Assembly (NCBI RefSeq): GCF_001677335.1
Contig: NZ_LZYB01000008.1
Span: 124,001 to 188,000 of the forward strand
Length of the DNA: 64,000 nt
Reading direction: 5' to 3'
Source: Erythrobacter dokdonensis DSW-74
GTDB taxonomy: Bacteria; Pseudomonadota; Alphaproteobacteria; Sphingomonadales; Sphingomonadaceae
Of this stretch, positions 18,515 through 26,781 are shown piece after piece. A program made the translations under genes and the position numbers. Every line of letters starts with the position of its first letter. Positions within the stretch are counted from its first letter, which is position 1. Below the pieces are notes generated by a model. That model worked only from the letters and a program-made list of their open reading frames with translations. It ran no database searches and was not told where the DNA came from.

Positions 18515-19795
18515 TCAGTCGGCTTCTTCGGGTTCGGGCTTGGTCTTCTTGGCGAGCAGCGCCTTGAAGTCGAACCCTCCGAGCAGCGATTTCTTCTCGC
18601 CGCTGGTGGCGGCAAGATCGTCCATGTCCGCGCCGACGATGCGCTCGGCGATCTGGCGGATCGCCGCAGTCGCCTTGCTCGCGCGGTTGGCGTCGACGAA
18701 CACCTGGCCCAGCTTCGCCGCGTTCGATGCCGCCTTGATGTCGTAAGGCACCACGAAATCGACCTTGCGTTCGATCGAGGCCTCGAAATCGGCCTTGCTG
18801 ATCTCGGCAAGGGCCGGCTGGACCTTGTTGGCGACGATCATCGGATGGGCATGCGCGGCATTGGTCTTGAGCCACGACAGGATCCGGATGGTGTCGCGCG
18901 CCGAGGCGAGGGTCAGCTCGCAGGTCACCAGCACCACGTTCACGTCCGCCATCAGCTGGGGGAAGTTGATCAGCATGTTGCGCGGCAGATCGATGACAGT
19001 CATTTCGAACGCCTGGCGGAACTCGTCCTCCAGTTGCACGAAGGCCGCGCCATCGGTCATCAGCGGTTGAGTGATCGGTGCTTCGGCCGAAAGGATCGAC
19101 AGATTGTCATTGGCGCGCACCATGGCGCGTTCGATGAACAGCGGGTCGATGCGGCTCGGGTTCTCGATCGCATCGGTCAACCCGCGGCCGGGCTCGAGGT
19201 CGAGCGCGAGGGCGCCGGTGCCGAAATGCACGTCGAGATCGAGCAGCGCGGTCGGCGACTTGTGCTGCTCGCTGAACAGCCACGCCAGCGAGGTTGCCAG
19301 CGTCGAGGCGCCCACGCCTCCGCGGGTGCCCACGATTGCCGTCGAGATGTGCCGCTTGGCCGCATCACTGTCACCCGCCTTGGGGGCCATGAACACCGCC
19401 AGCGCCTGGTTGAGTGTGTCATGCACCGCCTGCGCCGAAAGCGGCTTCAGCAGGTAGTCGTGGATGCCGCTTGCGAGCAGGTCGCGGTAGAGGCGCACAT
19501 CATTGACCTGACCGATGGCGATCACCACCGTGCCCGGCTCGCACACTTCGGCCAGCGCGTTGATATCGTTGAGCGGATCGCCGCTTTCCGACAGGTCGAC
19601 CACGAGGATCGCGGGAGAAGCACTGACCGAGAGCGATTGAACCGCGTTGCGCAGGCCGCCCTTGTTGCACTTTTCCGGAGCCCAGCCGAGTTCGACCACC
19701 ACCGGACGCAGAACGTCGAGGGCATTGTCGTCGCAGATATAGGCTGCGAACGGATCACGATTTCCGGGCAAGCCCGATTTCCAGGGAGCGTTCAT
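18515..19795 (-). CDS. cpaE: Pilus assembly ATPase-like localisation factor CpaE/TadZ
   Basis: A 426-residue protein with an N-terminal receiver-like domain (about 15-130; VVDLSESGDPL and the LKPL lysine are visible) and a MinD/ParA-type ATPase domain. The deviant Walker A is GTRGGVGASTLA, without the signature lysines of MinD, as in many CpaE/TadZ proteins. CpaE positions the Tad machine at a cell pole. The C-terminus is a charged tail (KTKPEPEEAD). It is 3 bases downstream of cpaD, so tightly coupled in the operon. Confidence 0.94.
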   Translation of the reverse strand: MNAPWKSGLPGNRDPFAAYICDDNALDVLRPVVVELGWAPEKCNKGGLRNAVQSLSVSASPAILVVDLSESGDPLNDINALAEVCEPGTVVIAIGQVNDVRLYRDLLASGIHDYLLKPLSAQAVHDTLNQALAVFMAPKAGDSDAAKRHISTAIVGTRGGVGASTLATSLAWLFSEQHKSPTALLDLDVHFGTGALALDLEPGRGLTDAIENPSRIDPLFIERAMVRANDNLSILSAEAPITQPLMTDGAAFVQLEDEFRQAFEMTVIDLPRNMLINFPQLMADVNVVLVTCELTLASARDTIRILSWLKTNAAHAHPMIVANKVQPALAEISKADFEASIERKVDFVVPYDIKAASNAAKLGQVFVDANRASKATAAIRQIAERIVGADMDDLAATSGEKKSLLGGFDFKALLAKKTKPEPEEAD

Positions 19796-19798
19796 GGA

Positions 19799-20488
19799 TC
19801 AGTTACCTCCTCCGCCGCCGCCGCTGCCGGCGGTTGCATCCATCAGACCGCCAGCGCCCGTCGGCGTGGCTTCACGCAGGGTGGCGATGGCCTTGTTCGA
19901 CGTGGCGATGACGGTTTCGCCAGTGCCCTTCTTGCCTTCCAGCAGATCCTGGGGATCGGCGACCATGGCAGCCAGATTGCTGTTCACGCCGCAGCCGAAG
20001 TTGGGGCTCATCGCGTTCTTGTAGTTCATGTCGGAACGCTCCGACCAATCCGGGCAACCGGGCACCGAGGCGGTCGAGCGGGTAATCACCACGCGCGCCT
20101 GTCCGGGCTGGAGCATTCCGGGGGTGGCCGGTGCCGCATCGGCAATCATCAGGCCATAGCGGGCGGCCAGATCGCGGATTGCAGCCGTCACGGCCGGGTT
20201 CTGGCCCGGGTTCTCGATCGCGACACGGTCACCATAGCGCAGGTCCATCGTTTCGAACCACCCGTTCAGACGCTGCTGTTCGGAGATCGGCAGGCCCGAG
20301 GCGTTGGTGTTGACGTCCAGCGTGAAGTTGGTCCGCTCGACCACCGGCTGCTTGGTGCTGTACAAGCTGGTGTTGGTCGGCATCCCGCCACATCCGGCAA
20401 GGCCAAGGCCAAGCGTCAGCGCAACGGCGAGCGCAGGCGCGCGCCCCAGACGCCCGGTCAAAGATTTGGGTCGTGCAACAGGCATCAT
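19799..20488 (-). CDS. cpaD: Pilus assembly lipoprotein CpaD
   Basis: A 229-residue CpaD-family protein thought to aid secretin function at the outer membrane. It has a basic N-terminus, a hydrophobic stretch and a lipobox-like LGLAGC, giving an acylated Cys near residue 33. Conserved CpaD segments include RVVITRSTASVPGCPDW and NFGCGVNSNLAAMVADPQDLL. The start is placed at tandem ATG codons (20488/20485) preceded by AAAGGTGAG; a longer upstream reading frame lies inside cpaC and has no signal peptide. The glycine-rich C-terminal tail (GSGGGGGGN) is unusual but low complexity. Confidence 0.9.
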   Translation of the reverse strand: MMPVARPKSLTGRLGRAPALAVALTLGLGLAGCGGMPTNTSLYSTKQPVVERTNFTLDVNTNASGLPISEQQRLNGWFETMDLRYGDRVAIENPGQNPAVTAAIRDLAARYGLMIADAAPATPGMLQPGQARVVITRSTASVPGCPDWSERSDMNYKNAMSPNFGCGVNSNLAAMVADPQDLLEGKKGTGETVIATSNKAIATLREATPTGAGGLMDATAGSGGGGGGN

Positions 20489-20504
20489 ACTCACCTTTCT
20501 CACG

Positions 20505-22091
20505 TTAGAGGCTGAAGCCCGGGGCCGCTGCCTTGGCCTCGCGCTCGTCCTTGCGGTTCTTCTTGTCGGCCCGGCGCGGCTTTTCCGGCGCATTCGGGAC
20601 GATCGCGGCGGGATCGGCATCGCTGACCCGCGGCTGCGGCGCATCGGGCTGGCCCGAGGTCGGACCCGGACGTTCTTCGCCCGAAACACCCGAGTTGTTC
20701 TGGTAGCCCAGGAACTGCTCAAGCTCGCTCGAAGAGCGATAGCCGTCGGTCGGCAGCTTGATGTCCTTGGCGTCGACCGGCTTCACCAGATAGGGGGTGA
20801 CGACGATCACCAGCTCGCTCTCGCCGCGCCGGAACTGGCGGCTGCGGAACAGGTTGCCGAGGATCGGAACGTCTCCCAGACCCGGAGCCTTATCGAGCTG
20901 GTTCTGCGAGTTGGCGCTCATCAGGCCGGCGATCATGAAGCTCTGGCCGGAGCCCAGCTCGACCGTGGTCTCGGTACGGCGGGTCGTCAGCGCGGGCACC
21001 TGGAAGCCGTTGAGCGTGATCGAGCCCTGGCTCGACAGCTCGGACACTTCCGGGCGGACACGCATCGAGATGCGACCGTTCGAGAGCACCGTCGGCGTGT
21101 AGGCGAGGCTGACCCCGAACTGGCGGAACTGCACGGTCACCTGGCCGAGGCCCTGGGCGATCGGGATCGGGAATTCGCCGCCCGCAAGGAACGTCGCGGT
21201 TTCGCCCGACAAGGCGGTAAGGTTGGGTTCGGTCAGGGTGTTGACGAGGCCAAGACGCTCGGAGAGGTCAAGCGCGCCCAGCATGTCCATGCCGAACAGC
21301 CGCCCAAGACCCGAGATCGTCGATCCGCCACGCGAATCCACCGCCGGCCCGGGGATCTCGGTCCCGTCGGGCAGGATGAAGGCCGATTGCGCAACCTGGT
21401 TGCCGACCCCGAGCGGACCGTCGACGCGGTAGCTTTCGCCGCCGATGGGGCGACCGGTGCCGACCCCGAAGCGGAAACCGCTCGATCCGTCGAAGGTGTT
21501 GAGATTGCCGCCGATCTCGCGCAGCAGCGAGCGGCTGACTTCGGCAATGGTCACCTTCAGGTTGACCTGCAGCGGAGTAGCGGTGCGCAGCCGGCTGATG
21601 ACGTTGGTTCCCTCGCCGGTGAAGGCCTGGACCAGACGCTCGGCCTCGGCGGCATCCTCGGGAGCGCCCACGGTGCCGGTCAGCAGCACGGTGTTGGTTC
21701 CCATGGTCGCCACGCTGATCTGGGCATCGGGCATCGCCAGCGCCAGCATCTGGTCGACGCTGCCGATGTTCGAACCGACCCGGATGTTGGCCGAGAAGAT
21801 CACGTCACCGCGTTCGTTGCTGGCATAGATCGTGGTCTCGCCGCCGGCACGTCCGAAGACATAGAGCTGGCGCTGCGACTTGATCTGCACGTCGGCAACG
21901 TTCTCGTTGGCAACGAAGACGTCGGCCATGGTGCCGGGGACCGTCACCAGTTCACCGCGACCGATCGAAAGGACGATTTCCTGGTTCGGCTTGACCACCT
22001 GTTGGGCGGTGGCGGTGGCGGTAGGCACTGCCGCCAGCGGCGCAACCATGACGGCGGCGAGCAGCAGCTTGGCTTTGACATTCAGTTTCAT
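20505..22091 (-). CDS. cpaC: Tad outer-membrane secretin CpaC
   Basis: A secretin-family protein (528 residues from this start) forming the outer-membrane pore of the Tad pilus. It has a typical signal peptide ending near PTATATAQQ, an N-terminal pilus/BON-like domain (VFVANENVADVQIKSQRQLYVFGRAGGETTIYA) and a C-terminal secretin core (VGLANTL-type region, LTALSGETATFLAGGEFPIP, LGDVPILGNLFRS). The tail after the secretin core is Pro/Lys-rich. The ATG at 22091 is preferred because it begins at the signal peptide and follows GAGGGGAG; an in-frame ATG at 22169, only 5 bases after cpaB and also near a GAGGGG, would add 26 residues and cannot be excluded. Confidence 0.93.
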   Translation of the reverse strand: MKLNVKAKLLLAAVMVAPLAAVPTATATAQQVVKPNQEIVLSIGRGELVTVPGTMADVFVANENVADVQIKSQRQLYVFGRAGGETTIYASNERGDVIFSANIRVGSNIGSVDQMLALAMPDAQISVATMGTNTVLLTGTVGAPEDAAEAERLVQAFTGEGTNVISRLRTATPLQVNLKVTIAEVSRSLLREIGGNLNTFDGSSGFRFGVGTGRPIGGESYRVDGPLGVGNQVAQSAFILPDGTEIPGPAVDSRGGSTISGLGRLFGMDMLGALDLSERLGLVNTLTEPNLTALSGETATFLAGGEFPIPIAQGLGQVTVQFRQFGVSLAYTPTVLSNGRISMRVRPEVSELSSQGSITLNGFQVPALTTRRTETTVELGSGQSFMIAGLMSANSQNQLDKAPGLGDVPILGNLFRSRQFRRGESELVIVVTPYLVKPVDAKDIKLPTDGYRSSSELEQFLGYQNNSGVSGEERPGPTSGQPDAPQPRVSDADPAAIVPNAPEKPRRADKKNRKDEREAKAAAPGFSL

Positions 22092-22174
22092 GGAGGAGCT
22101 CCCCTCGGGCTTGCCTGTTGCCGCCTTTTGCAAAAGCGGTCGGAACGTGTTGCGCGTCAGCATGTCCATTCCCC

Positions 22175-23275
22175 TCAGAAGACCATCGTCGAACCGGCGG
22201 CCGGGACGGTCTGCCCGGCGCGGCGCAGGCCGTTCGCCTGGCTGCCGACCATGCCACCGACTGCGGCCTGCGGGCTGACCGGGGTTTCCTGGGTCGCCTT
22301 GCCACGGGTCACGCGGACGCTGGGACCCTTGTAGACCGGCTCGTTGTTGACGCGGGCCGAAACACCGGGCGCAGGCGGGGTGTAGTCGTTACGGTCCCGG
22401 TCCTGCGGCGGCACGGTCTTGCGCTGGAAGCGCGAGACATCGCCACCGGTCACGTAGGTCGTGCCCTTGTCGACCGGACGGGTTGCAGCAGCCTTGAGCA
22501 GCTTTTCTTCCTGCTCGGGGGTGGCGTTGGCCGGGATTTCGATATCCCCGGCGGCAATCGCCCGCTCGAGTTCGGCCTCGTTGTCGGCCAGCGAGCGCAG
22601 CGCCAGGCTGAGCGTGCCGATGGTCTGGGCGACCGCCACCTTCTCCGCGATCTTCGGCGTCACTTCGAGGGTGACGGTGCGGAAGGCCCGGACAACGGTC
22701 TTGCCGTTCTCGTCGGTGGTGCTTTCGGTGGTCTGGTCGGTGGCGAGCACGCGCAGATTGCGGATCACCGTTTCGGCAGCCTTGAGATCGGGGCCGTCAC
22801 CCTTGACCGACTGGGTCAGCACCAGGTCGACCCGGTCGCCCGGGAACACGAAGCCCGCAACCCCGGTCATCGCCGACACCGGAACGGTGACCGCACGCAT
22901 GCCCGGCCCGAGCGCCGCCGCAAGGAACCCGCGGTCGCCCGGAGCAACCAGCGTGCCTTGCGTCACCGGCTCACCGGCCGTGATCGGGAAGCGCACAACC
23001 GTTCCGAGCAATTGCTCCATGTTGGCTTCGCCGTCGATGAAGTAGGCGTCCTTCACCAGCTCTTCCGGCCAGGGCTGGAAGCCCAGGGCGTCAGCGGTGA
23101 TGATGGTGCCGGCGGTCAACGCGCGCTTGGCGACGAGGACCCTCGGGCCTGTCGGCTGCGGCGCAGCCTCGGCTGTCGGGGCACCGCCTCCGGCGAAGAT
23201 GCTCCGTGCGGCAAAGGCAGTTCCGATCGCGATGATCAGAGCGCCGATCAGCAGAACCAGTTTCTTCCTATCCAT
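22175..23275 (-). CDS. cpaB: Pilus assembly protein CpaB
   Basis: A 366-residue CpaB/RcpC-type periplasmic protein, membrane-anchored by one N-terminal segment (about 5-24). It has a SAF domain (VLVAKRALTAGTIITADALGFQPWP, about 46-75), followed by the RcpC domain with VTVPVSAMTGVAGFVFPGDRVDLVLTQ. CpaB helps secretin assembly and periplasmic pilus passage. The last 100 residues are low complexity. It lies between cpaA (90 bases upstream) and cpaC. Confidence 0.95.
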   Translation of the reverse strand: MDRKKLVLLIGALIIAIGTAFAARSIFAGGGAPTAEAAPQPTGPRVLVAKRALTAGTIITADALGFQPWPEELVKDAYFIDGEANMEQLLGTVVRFPITAGEPVTQGTLVAPGDRGFLAAALGPGMRAVTVPVSAMTGVAGFVFPGDRVDLVLTQSVKGDGPDLKAAETVIRNLRVLATDQTTESTTDENGKTVVRAFRTVTLEVTPKIAEKVAVAQTIGTLSLALRSLADNEAELERAIAAGDIEIPANATPEQEEKLLKAAATRPVDKGTTYVTGGDVSRFQRKTVPPQDRDRNDYTPPAPGVSARVNNEPVYKGPSVRVTRGKATQETPVSPQAAVGGMVGSQANGLRRAGQTVPAAGSTMVF

Positions 23276-23364
23276 GGCTGAAATAGCCCCCTCGTAATCG
23301 CCCTAGGTTGGTTAGCGGGCAGGTATGGTTTCGATGAGTAAGCCCCGACTGGTTAAAATCAGGT

Positions 23365-23856
23365 TCACGGCGTTGGCGCTGCCATTGCGGCGGCGGGAAG
23401 GTAGTTGACGGCGAGCACCCAGAGCCCCCCGAAAGCGATGGCCACGCCATAGGGTATGGCCAGGCGCTCGCGCTGGCGGCGCATCACGTGCCACATGCCC
23501 ATCGCGATGGTCAGGACTCCGCCGGCGAGCGCCATGATCACCAGCAGCTGGATGAAAATCTCGGGGCGCACCCAAAGGGCCAGAACTGTCAGGAGCTTGA
23601 CGTCCCCTCCGCCCATCATCTTGAGCGCGAACAGGCCTGCCAGCAAAGCGAATGCGGCCGCGGCCACGCCAATCTGGATCGCAACATCCGGCCACAGCGA
23701 CAGGCCGCTCGACCACCAGAACAGCGGCGCGCCCAGTGCGATCGCGCCGTTCAGCCAGTTGTCGATCTGGCGCCTGCGGATATCGGTGAATGCCGCGAAA
23801 ACCAGCGCGATTGCCAAGGCAACCAGCAGCCCGTAGTGAATGGTCATCATCAACAT
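23365..23856 (-). CDS. cpaA: Prepilin peptidase CpaA (A24 family)
   Basis: A 163-residue polytopic aspartyl peptidase that removes the leader of Flp-type prepilins. The first conserved Asp is in FAAFTDIRRRQI (about 24) and the second in MMGGGDVKLL (the GxGD motif, about 82-87). Five to six membrane segments fit the small CpaA/TadV class. Alternative starts are the clustered ATG codons at 23856, 23850 and 23847. It is the first gene of the locus; no flp pilin gene precedes it, since the opposite-strand alpha/beta hydrolase begins about 120 bases away. Confidence 0.92.
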   Translation of the reverse strand: MLMMTIHYGLLVALAIALVFAAFTDIRRRQIDNWLNGAIALGAPLFWWSSGLSLWPDVAIQIGVAAAAFALLAGLFALKMMGGGDVKLLTVLALWVRPEIFIQLLVIMALAGGVLTIAMGMWHVMRRQRERLAIPYGVAIAFGGLWVLAVNYLPAAAMAAPTP

Positions 23857-23982
23857 CGTGCCCCCGAAGTAACCGTGCGCGTGGTGCGGACAGTCCTGCT
23901 TCGGGACGGTGCTACAGGTGTTTGCTTACCAAAAAGTAACCAAGCTCGGAGGCTCCAGATTCACGAAAAGACCGACGATGCG

Positions 23983-24924
23983 GTGATCGACCGCCGGGCC
24001 ATTCCCCCCGCTGCGCGCGAGAGCATCTGGCGCGCCGCCGATGGCCATGAATTGCGCCGGATCGACTGGCCGAGCGCTGACGGGCAAGTCCGCGGCGCGA
24101 TCCTGTTCCTCCCCGGACGGGGCGACAATTACGAGAAATATCTCGAAACGCTGGAACAGTGGCACCGTGCCGGCTGGCGGGTCACGGCGGCCGACTGGCG
24201 CGGGCAGGCCGGCTCCGGGCGGCTCGGCAAGGACGCGGTCACCGGCCATATCGAGGATTTCTCCATCTGGATCGATGATCTGGCCCACTTCTGGGAAAGC
24301 TGGGTTGCCGAAACGCCTGGGCCGCATGTGCTCGCGGGCCATTCGATGGGAGGGCATCTGGTGATGCGCGCTCTGGCGGAACGGCGCGTCGCCCCCGATG
24401 CGGTGGTGCTGTCCGCGCCGATGCTCGGCGTCAACGGCCCGCCGCTGCCGCTTGGGGTGCTGCATACCGTTGCACGGCTGATGACGGTGGTCGGCGATCC
24501 TGCGCGGCAGGCGTGGAAGTGGAGCGAAAAGCCGGGGGAACTCCCGGCAGCGCGCGCGAACCTTCTCACCCATGACCCCGATCGCTACGCCGACGAGCAA
24601 TGGTGGCGCGACCACCGGCCCGAACTGGTCATGGGTCCGGCGAGCTGGCGCTGGGTCGAACAGGCCTATGCCTCGGCCCGCGGACTGGAGCGGGCCGGCG
24701 TGCTGGAGCAGGTCGACGTGCCGGTGCTGATCCTCTCGACCAGTTCCGACAAGCTGGTGAGCCATCCCGCCAACCTGCGCGCCGCGCGGCGCCTGCCCAG
24801 GGGCGAGATGGTCGCGTTCGGGGCCGAGGCCCATCACGAGATACTGCGCGAGGTCGATCCCGTGCGGGACCGGGCAATGGCGGCGATTGCCGATTTTCTC
24901 GACCGCGTGGTGCCTGCGGCATGA
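23983..24924 (+). CDS. Alpha/beta hydrolase (lysophospholipase-like)
   Basis: A serine hydrolase of about 313 residues with nucleophile elbow GHSMGG, an early oxyanion region LFLPGRGDNYEKY, acid residue probably in STSSDKLVSHP and the catalytic His in EAHHEIL. The family includes monoacylglycerol lipases and lysophospholipase L2. The start is uncertain: GTG at 23983 is the first ordinary in-frame start with conserved sequence after it, but a good ribosome site CGGAGG (23947-23952) is spaced for an in-frame ATT at 23959, which would add 8 residues. It overlaps the next gene by ATGA. Confidence 0.85.
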   Translation: MIDRRAIPPAARESIWRAADGHELRRIDWPSADGQVRGAILFLPGRGDNYEKYLETLEQWHRAGWRVTAADWRGQAGSGRLGKDAVTGHIEDFSIWIDDLAHFWESWVAETPGPHVLAGHSMGGHLVMRALAERRVAPDAVVLSAPMLGVNGPPLPLGVLHTVARLMTVVGDPARQAWKWSEKPGELPAARANLLTHDPDRYADEQWWRDHRPELVMGPASWRWVEQAYASARGLERAGVLEQVDVPVLILSTSSDKLVSHPANLRAARRLPRGEMVAFGAEAHHEILREVDPVRDRAMAAIADFLDRVVPAA

Positions 24925-26036
24925 CTTATGATTTCGCGGTAATCGGGGCCGGAATGGCCGGGGCGAGCATTGCGGCCGAACTGGCCAGCGAGGCCCGGGT
25001 CCTGTTGCTCGAAGCCGAGGATGCGCCGGGCTATCATGCCACGGGGCGTTCTGCTGCGTTCTGGGACGAGTGCTACGGCGGGCCGGGCGTGGTGCCGCTG
25101 ACGCTCGCCTCGGGGCCCTACCTGCGCGATCATGGGTTTCTGACCACGCGCGGCGCGCTTCATCTCGGGCGCGCTTCGGATCGCGCCGCAATGGATGCCT
25201 TCGTCGCTACTTTCGCGGGCACGGGGGTGACCATTGAGCGGCTTGACCGCGCGGCGATCGAACCGCGCGTGCCGGGGCTGCGGTCCGGATGGTGCGAGGC
25301 GATCCACGAACCGGCCTGTGCCGATATCGACGTGGCCGGGTTGCACCAGCATTATCTGGGGCAGGCGCGCCGGAGCGGGGTGGAACTGGTGTGCCGTGCG
25401 CAGGTGGCAGCTCTGGTGCGGGAGCCGGGCGGCTGGCGGATCGTGACCGAAGCGGGGGGCGAATATCGCGCGTCGAAGATTGTCAACGCGGCAGGTGCCT
25501 GGGCCGATCCGGTGGCCGCTCTGGCGGGGATCGCCCCGCTCGATATCCGGCCGCTGCGCCGCACGGTGGTGCAATTGAGGGTCGATCCGCCGGCCCCTGC
25601 CGATCTGCCGCTCGTGCTCGACATCAACGGCCACTTCTATTTCAAGCCCGACAATGGCCGCTTGTGGCTCAGCCCGCATGACGAGATCCCCGCCGAGGCC
25701 GGCGATGCCGCACCCGAGGAACTGGACGTCGCGATCGCGATCGACCGCTTCGAACAGGCGACCAGCTGGCGCATTGAAGCGGTCGAGCGGCGTTGGGCAG
25801 GCCTGCGGAGTTTTGCGCCTGACCGGCTGCCGGTTTACGGGGCCGATCCTGCAGACGGGAGCTTCTTCTGGTTTGCAGGGCAGGGAGGGTTCGGAATCCA
25901 GACGGCCCCGGCCGCTGCCCGATTGGGCGCGCAGCTGGCCCTTGGGCAAGGGCGGGACGCAATGACGCGAAACATCGATCCGGCCGCCTATTCGCCTGCC
26001 CGCTTCCATCACGAAAACAAGCTACGCACGGCCTAG
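24921..26036 (+). CDS. FAD-dependent oxidoreductase (DAO family, D-arginine dehydrogenase-like)
   Basis: A 371-residue flavoprotein with an N-terminal dinucleotide-binding motif VIGAGMAGASIAAEL, then EAEDAPGYHATGRSAAFW, which resembles the DauA-like branch of D-amino-acid/glycine oxidases. The C-terminal FAD closure is FWFAGQGGFGIQTAPAAARL. It probably oxidises an amine or D-amino acid. Start chosen at the ATG overlapping the hydrolase stop (ATGA), since the motif must be N-terminal; the frame is open much further upstream without sense. Substrate unknown. Confidence 0.9.
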   Translation: MTYDFAVIGAGMAGASIAAELASEARVLLLEAEDAPGYHATGRSAAFWDECYGGPGVVPLTLASGPYLRDHGFLTTRGALHLGRASDRAAMDAFVATFAGTGVTIERLDRAAIEPRVPGLRSGWCEAIHEPACADIDVAGLHQHYLGQARRSGVELVCRAQVAALVREPGGWRIVTEAGGEYRASKIVNAAGAWADPVAALAGIAPLDIRPLRRTVVQLRVDPPAPADLPLVLDINGHFYFKPDNGRLWLSPHDEIPAEAGDAAPEELDVAIAIDRFEQATSWRIEAVERRWAGLRSFAPDRLPVYGADPADGSFFWFAGQGGFGIQTAPAAARLGAQLALGQGRDAMTRNIDPAAYSPARFHHENKLRTA

Positions 26037-26109
26037 CCAAGCGCGGTTCGATCTGTATGGTTAGCGACGTGGTCGCATTGTGAACCACGCCAGATCAGGA
26101 GGGGCCGAC

Positions 26110-26286
26110 ATGGCGCACAAGTTCGAAATCTACAAAGACAACGCAGGCGAGTTCCGCGTGCGCTTCAAGTACAATTCGGAAGTGATGTTCTCGACGCAGG
26201 GCTATTCGAGCAAGTCCAGCGCGCAGAACGCGATCGACTCGATCAAGAAGAACGGCCCCGAAGCGCCGGTCGAAGACAACAGCTGA
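26110..26286 (+). CDS. YegP-family (DUF1508) small protein
   Basis: A 58-residue protein with one DUF1508/YegP repeat: KFEIYKDNAGEFRVRFKYN followed by STQGYSSKSSAQNAIDSIKKN. This alpha/beta mini-domain is common and of unknown function; E. coli YegP carries two copies. AGGAGG at 26097-26102 sets the ATG at 26110. It converges with rnhA after 22 bases. Confidence 0.9.
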   Translation: MAHKFEIYKDNAGEFRVRFKYNSEVMFSTQGYSSKSSAQNAIDSIKKNGPEAPVEDNS

Positions 26287-26296
26287 ATTCGGCGAG

Positions 26297-26323
26297 GCGG
26301 CGGGGGACCTAACCTCCCGCCGC
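26297..26323. terminator. GC-rich hairpin between YegP-family gene and rnhA, no U-tract
   Basis: GCGGCGGG (26297-26304) pairs with CCCGCCGC (26316-26323), with two further pairs including a G-T wobble and a short loop. It overlaps the rnhA stop codon. No T run on either side, so only a possible bidirectional terminator. Confidence 0.4.
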
Positions 26324-26752
26324 AATCCGCTCTGCCTCGGCGCTGGCGAGGGCATCGACCCGCTCGTTTTCCGGGTGCCCGTTATGCCCGCGCACCCAGT
26401 GCCAGGTGACATGGTGAGGCCGGGCGGCCTCGATCAGGTCGTGCCACAGATCGGCATTGCGAACCGGCTTCTTGCTGGCATTGACCCAGCCGTTGCGCTG
26501 CCAACCGTGGATCCATTTCTGCATCCCGTCGAGCACGTATTTGCTGTCGGAATAAAGCTCCACCGCGCAAGGCTCGATCAGGGCGTTGAGACCGCGAATG
26601 GCTGCGGTCAGTTCCATTCGGTTGTTGGTTGTCTCAGCCTCGCCGCCCGACATTTCCTTCTCATGGCGTCCCATCCTTAGCAGAACGCCCCAGCCGCCGG
26701 GGCCGGGATTGCCCTTGCACGCGCCGTCGGTGAAGATTTCGACCTGTTTCAT
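26309..26752 (-). CDS. rnhA: Ribonuclease HI
   Basis: A 147-residue cytosolic nuclease degrading RNA in RNA-DNA hybrids. The catalytic acids align with E. coli RNase HI: Asp9 in [14 protein letters not shown], Glu47 in NNRMEL, Asp69 in YSDSKYV and Asp133 in NERVDALA; His123 lies in the flexible RGHNGH loop. Full length. Last gene of the ispH-thrB-rnhA operon, starting 29 bases after thrB. Confidence 0.97.
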   Translation of the reverse strand: MKQVEIFTDGACKGNPGPGGWGVLLRMGRHEKEMSGGEAETTNNRMELTAAIRGLNALIEPCAVELYSDSKYVLDGMQKWIHGWQRNGWVNASKKPVRNADLWHDLIEAARPHHVTWHWVRGHNGHPENERVDALASAEAERIAAGG

Positions 26753-26781
26753 CGGCTAAGCCCTAAAGCGCTGCAGGCCTT

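Noticed and set aside
18002-20515. 837-codon plus-strand open frame across tadB-cpaD
   Set aside because: Antisense to four well-supported Tad genes; composition is Arg/Gly/His-rich as expected of a shadow frame.
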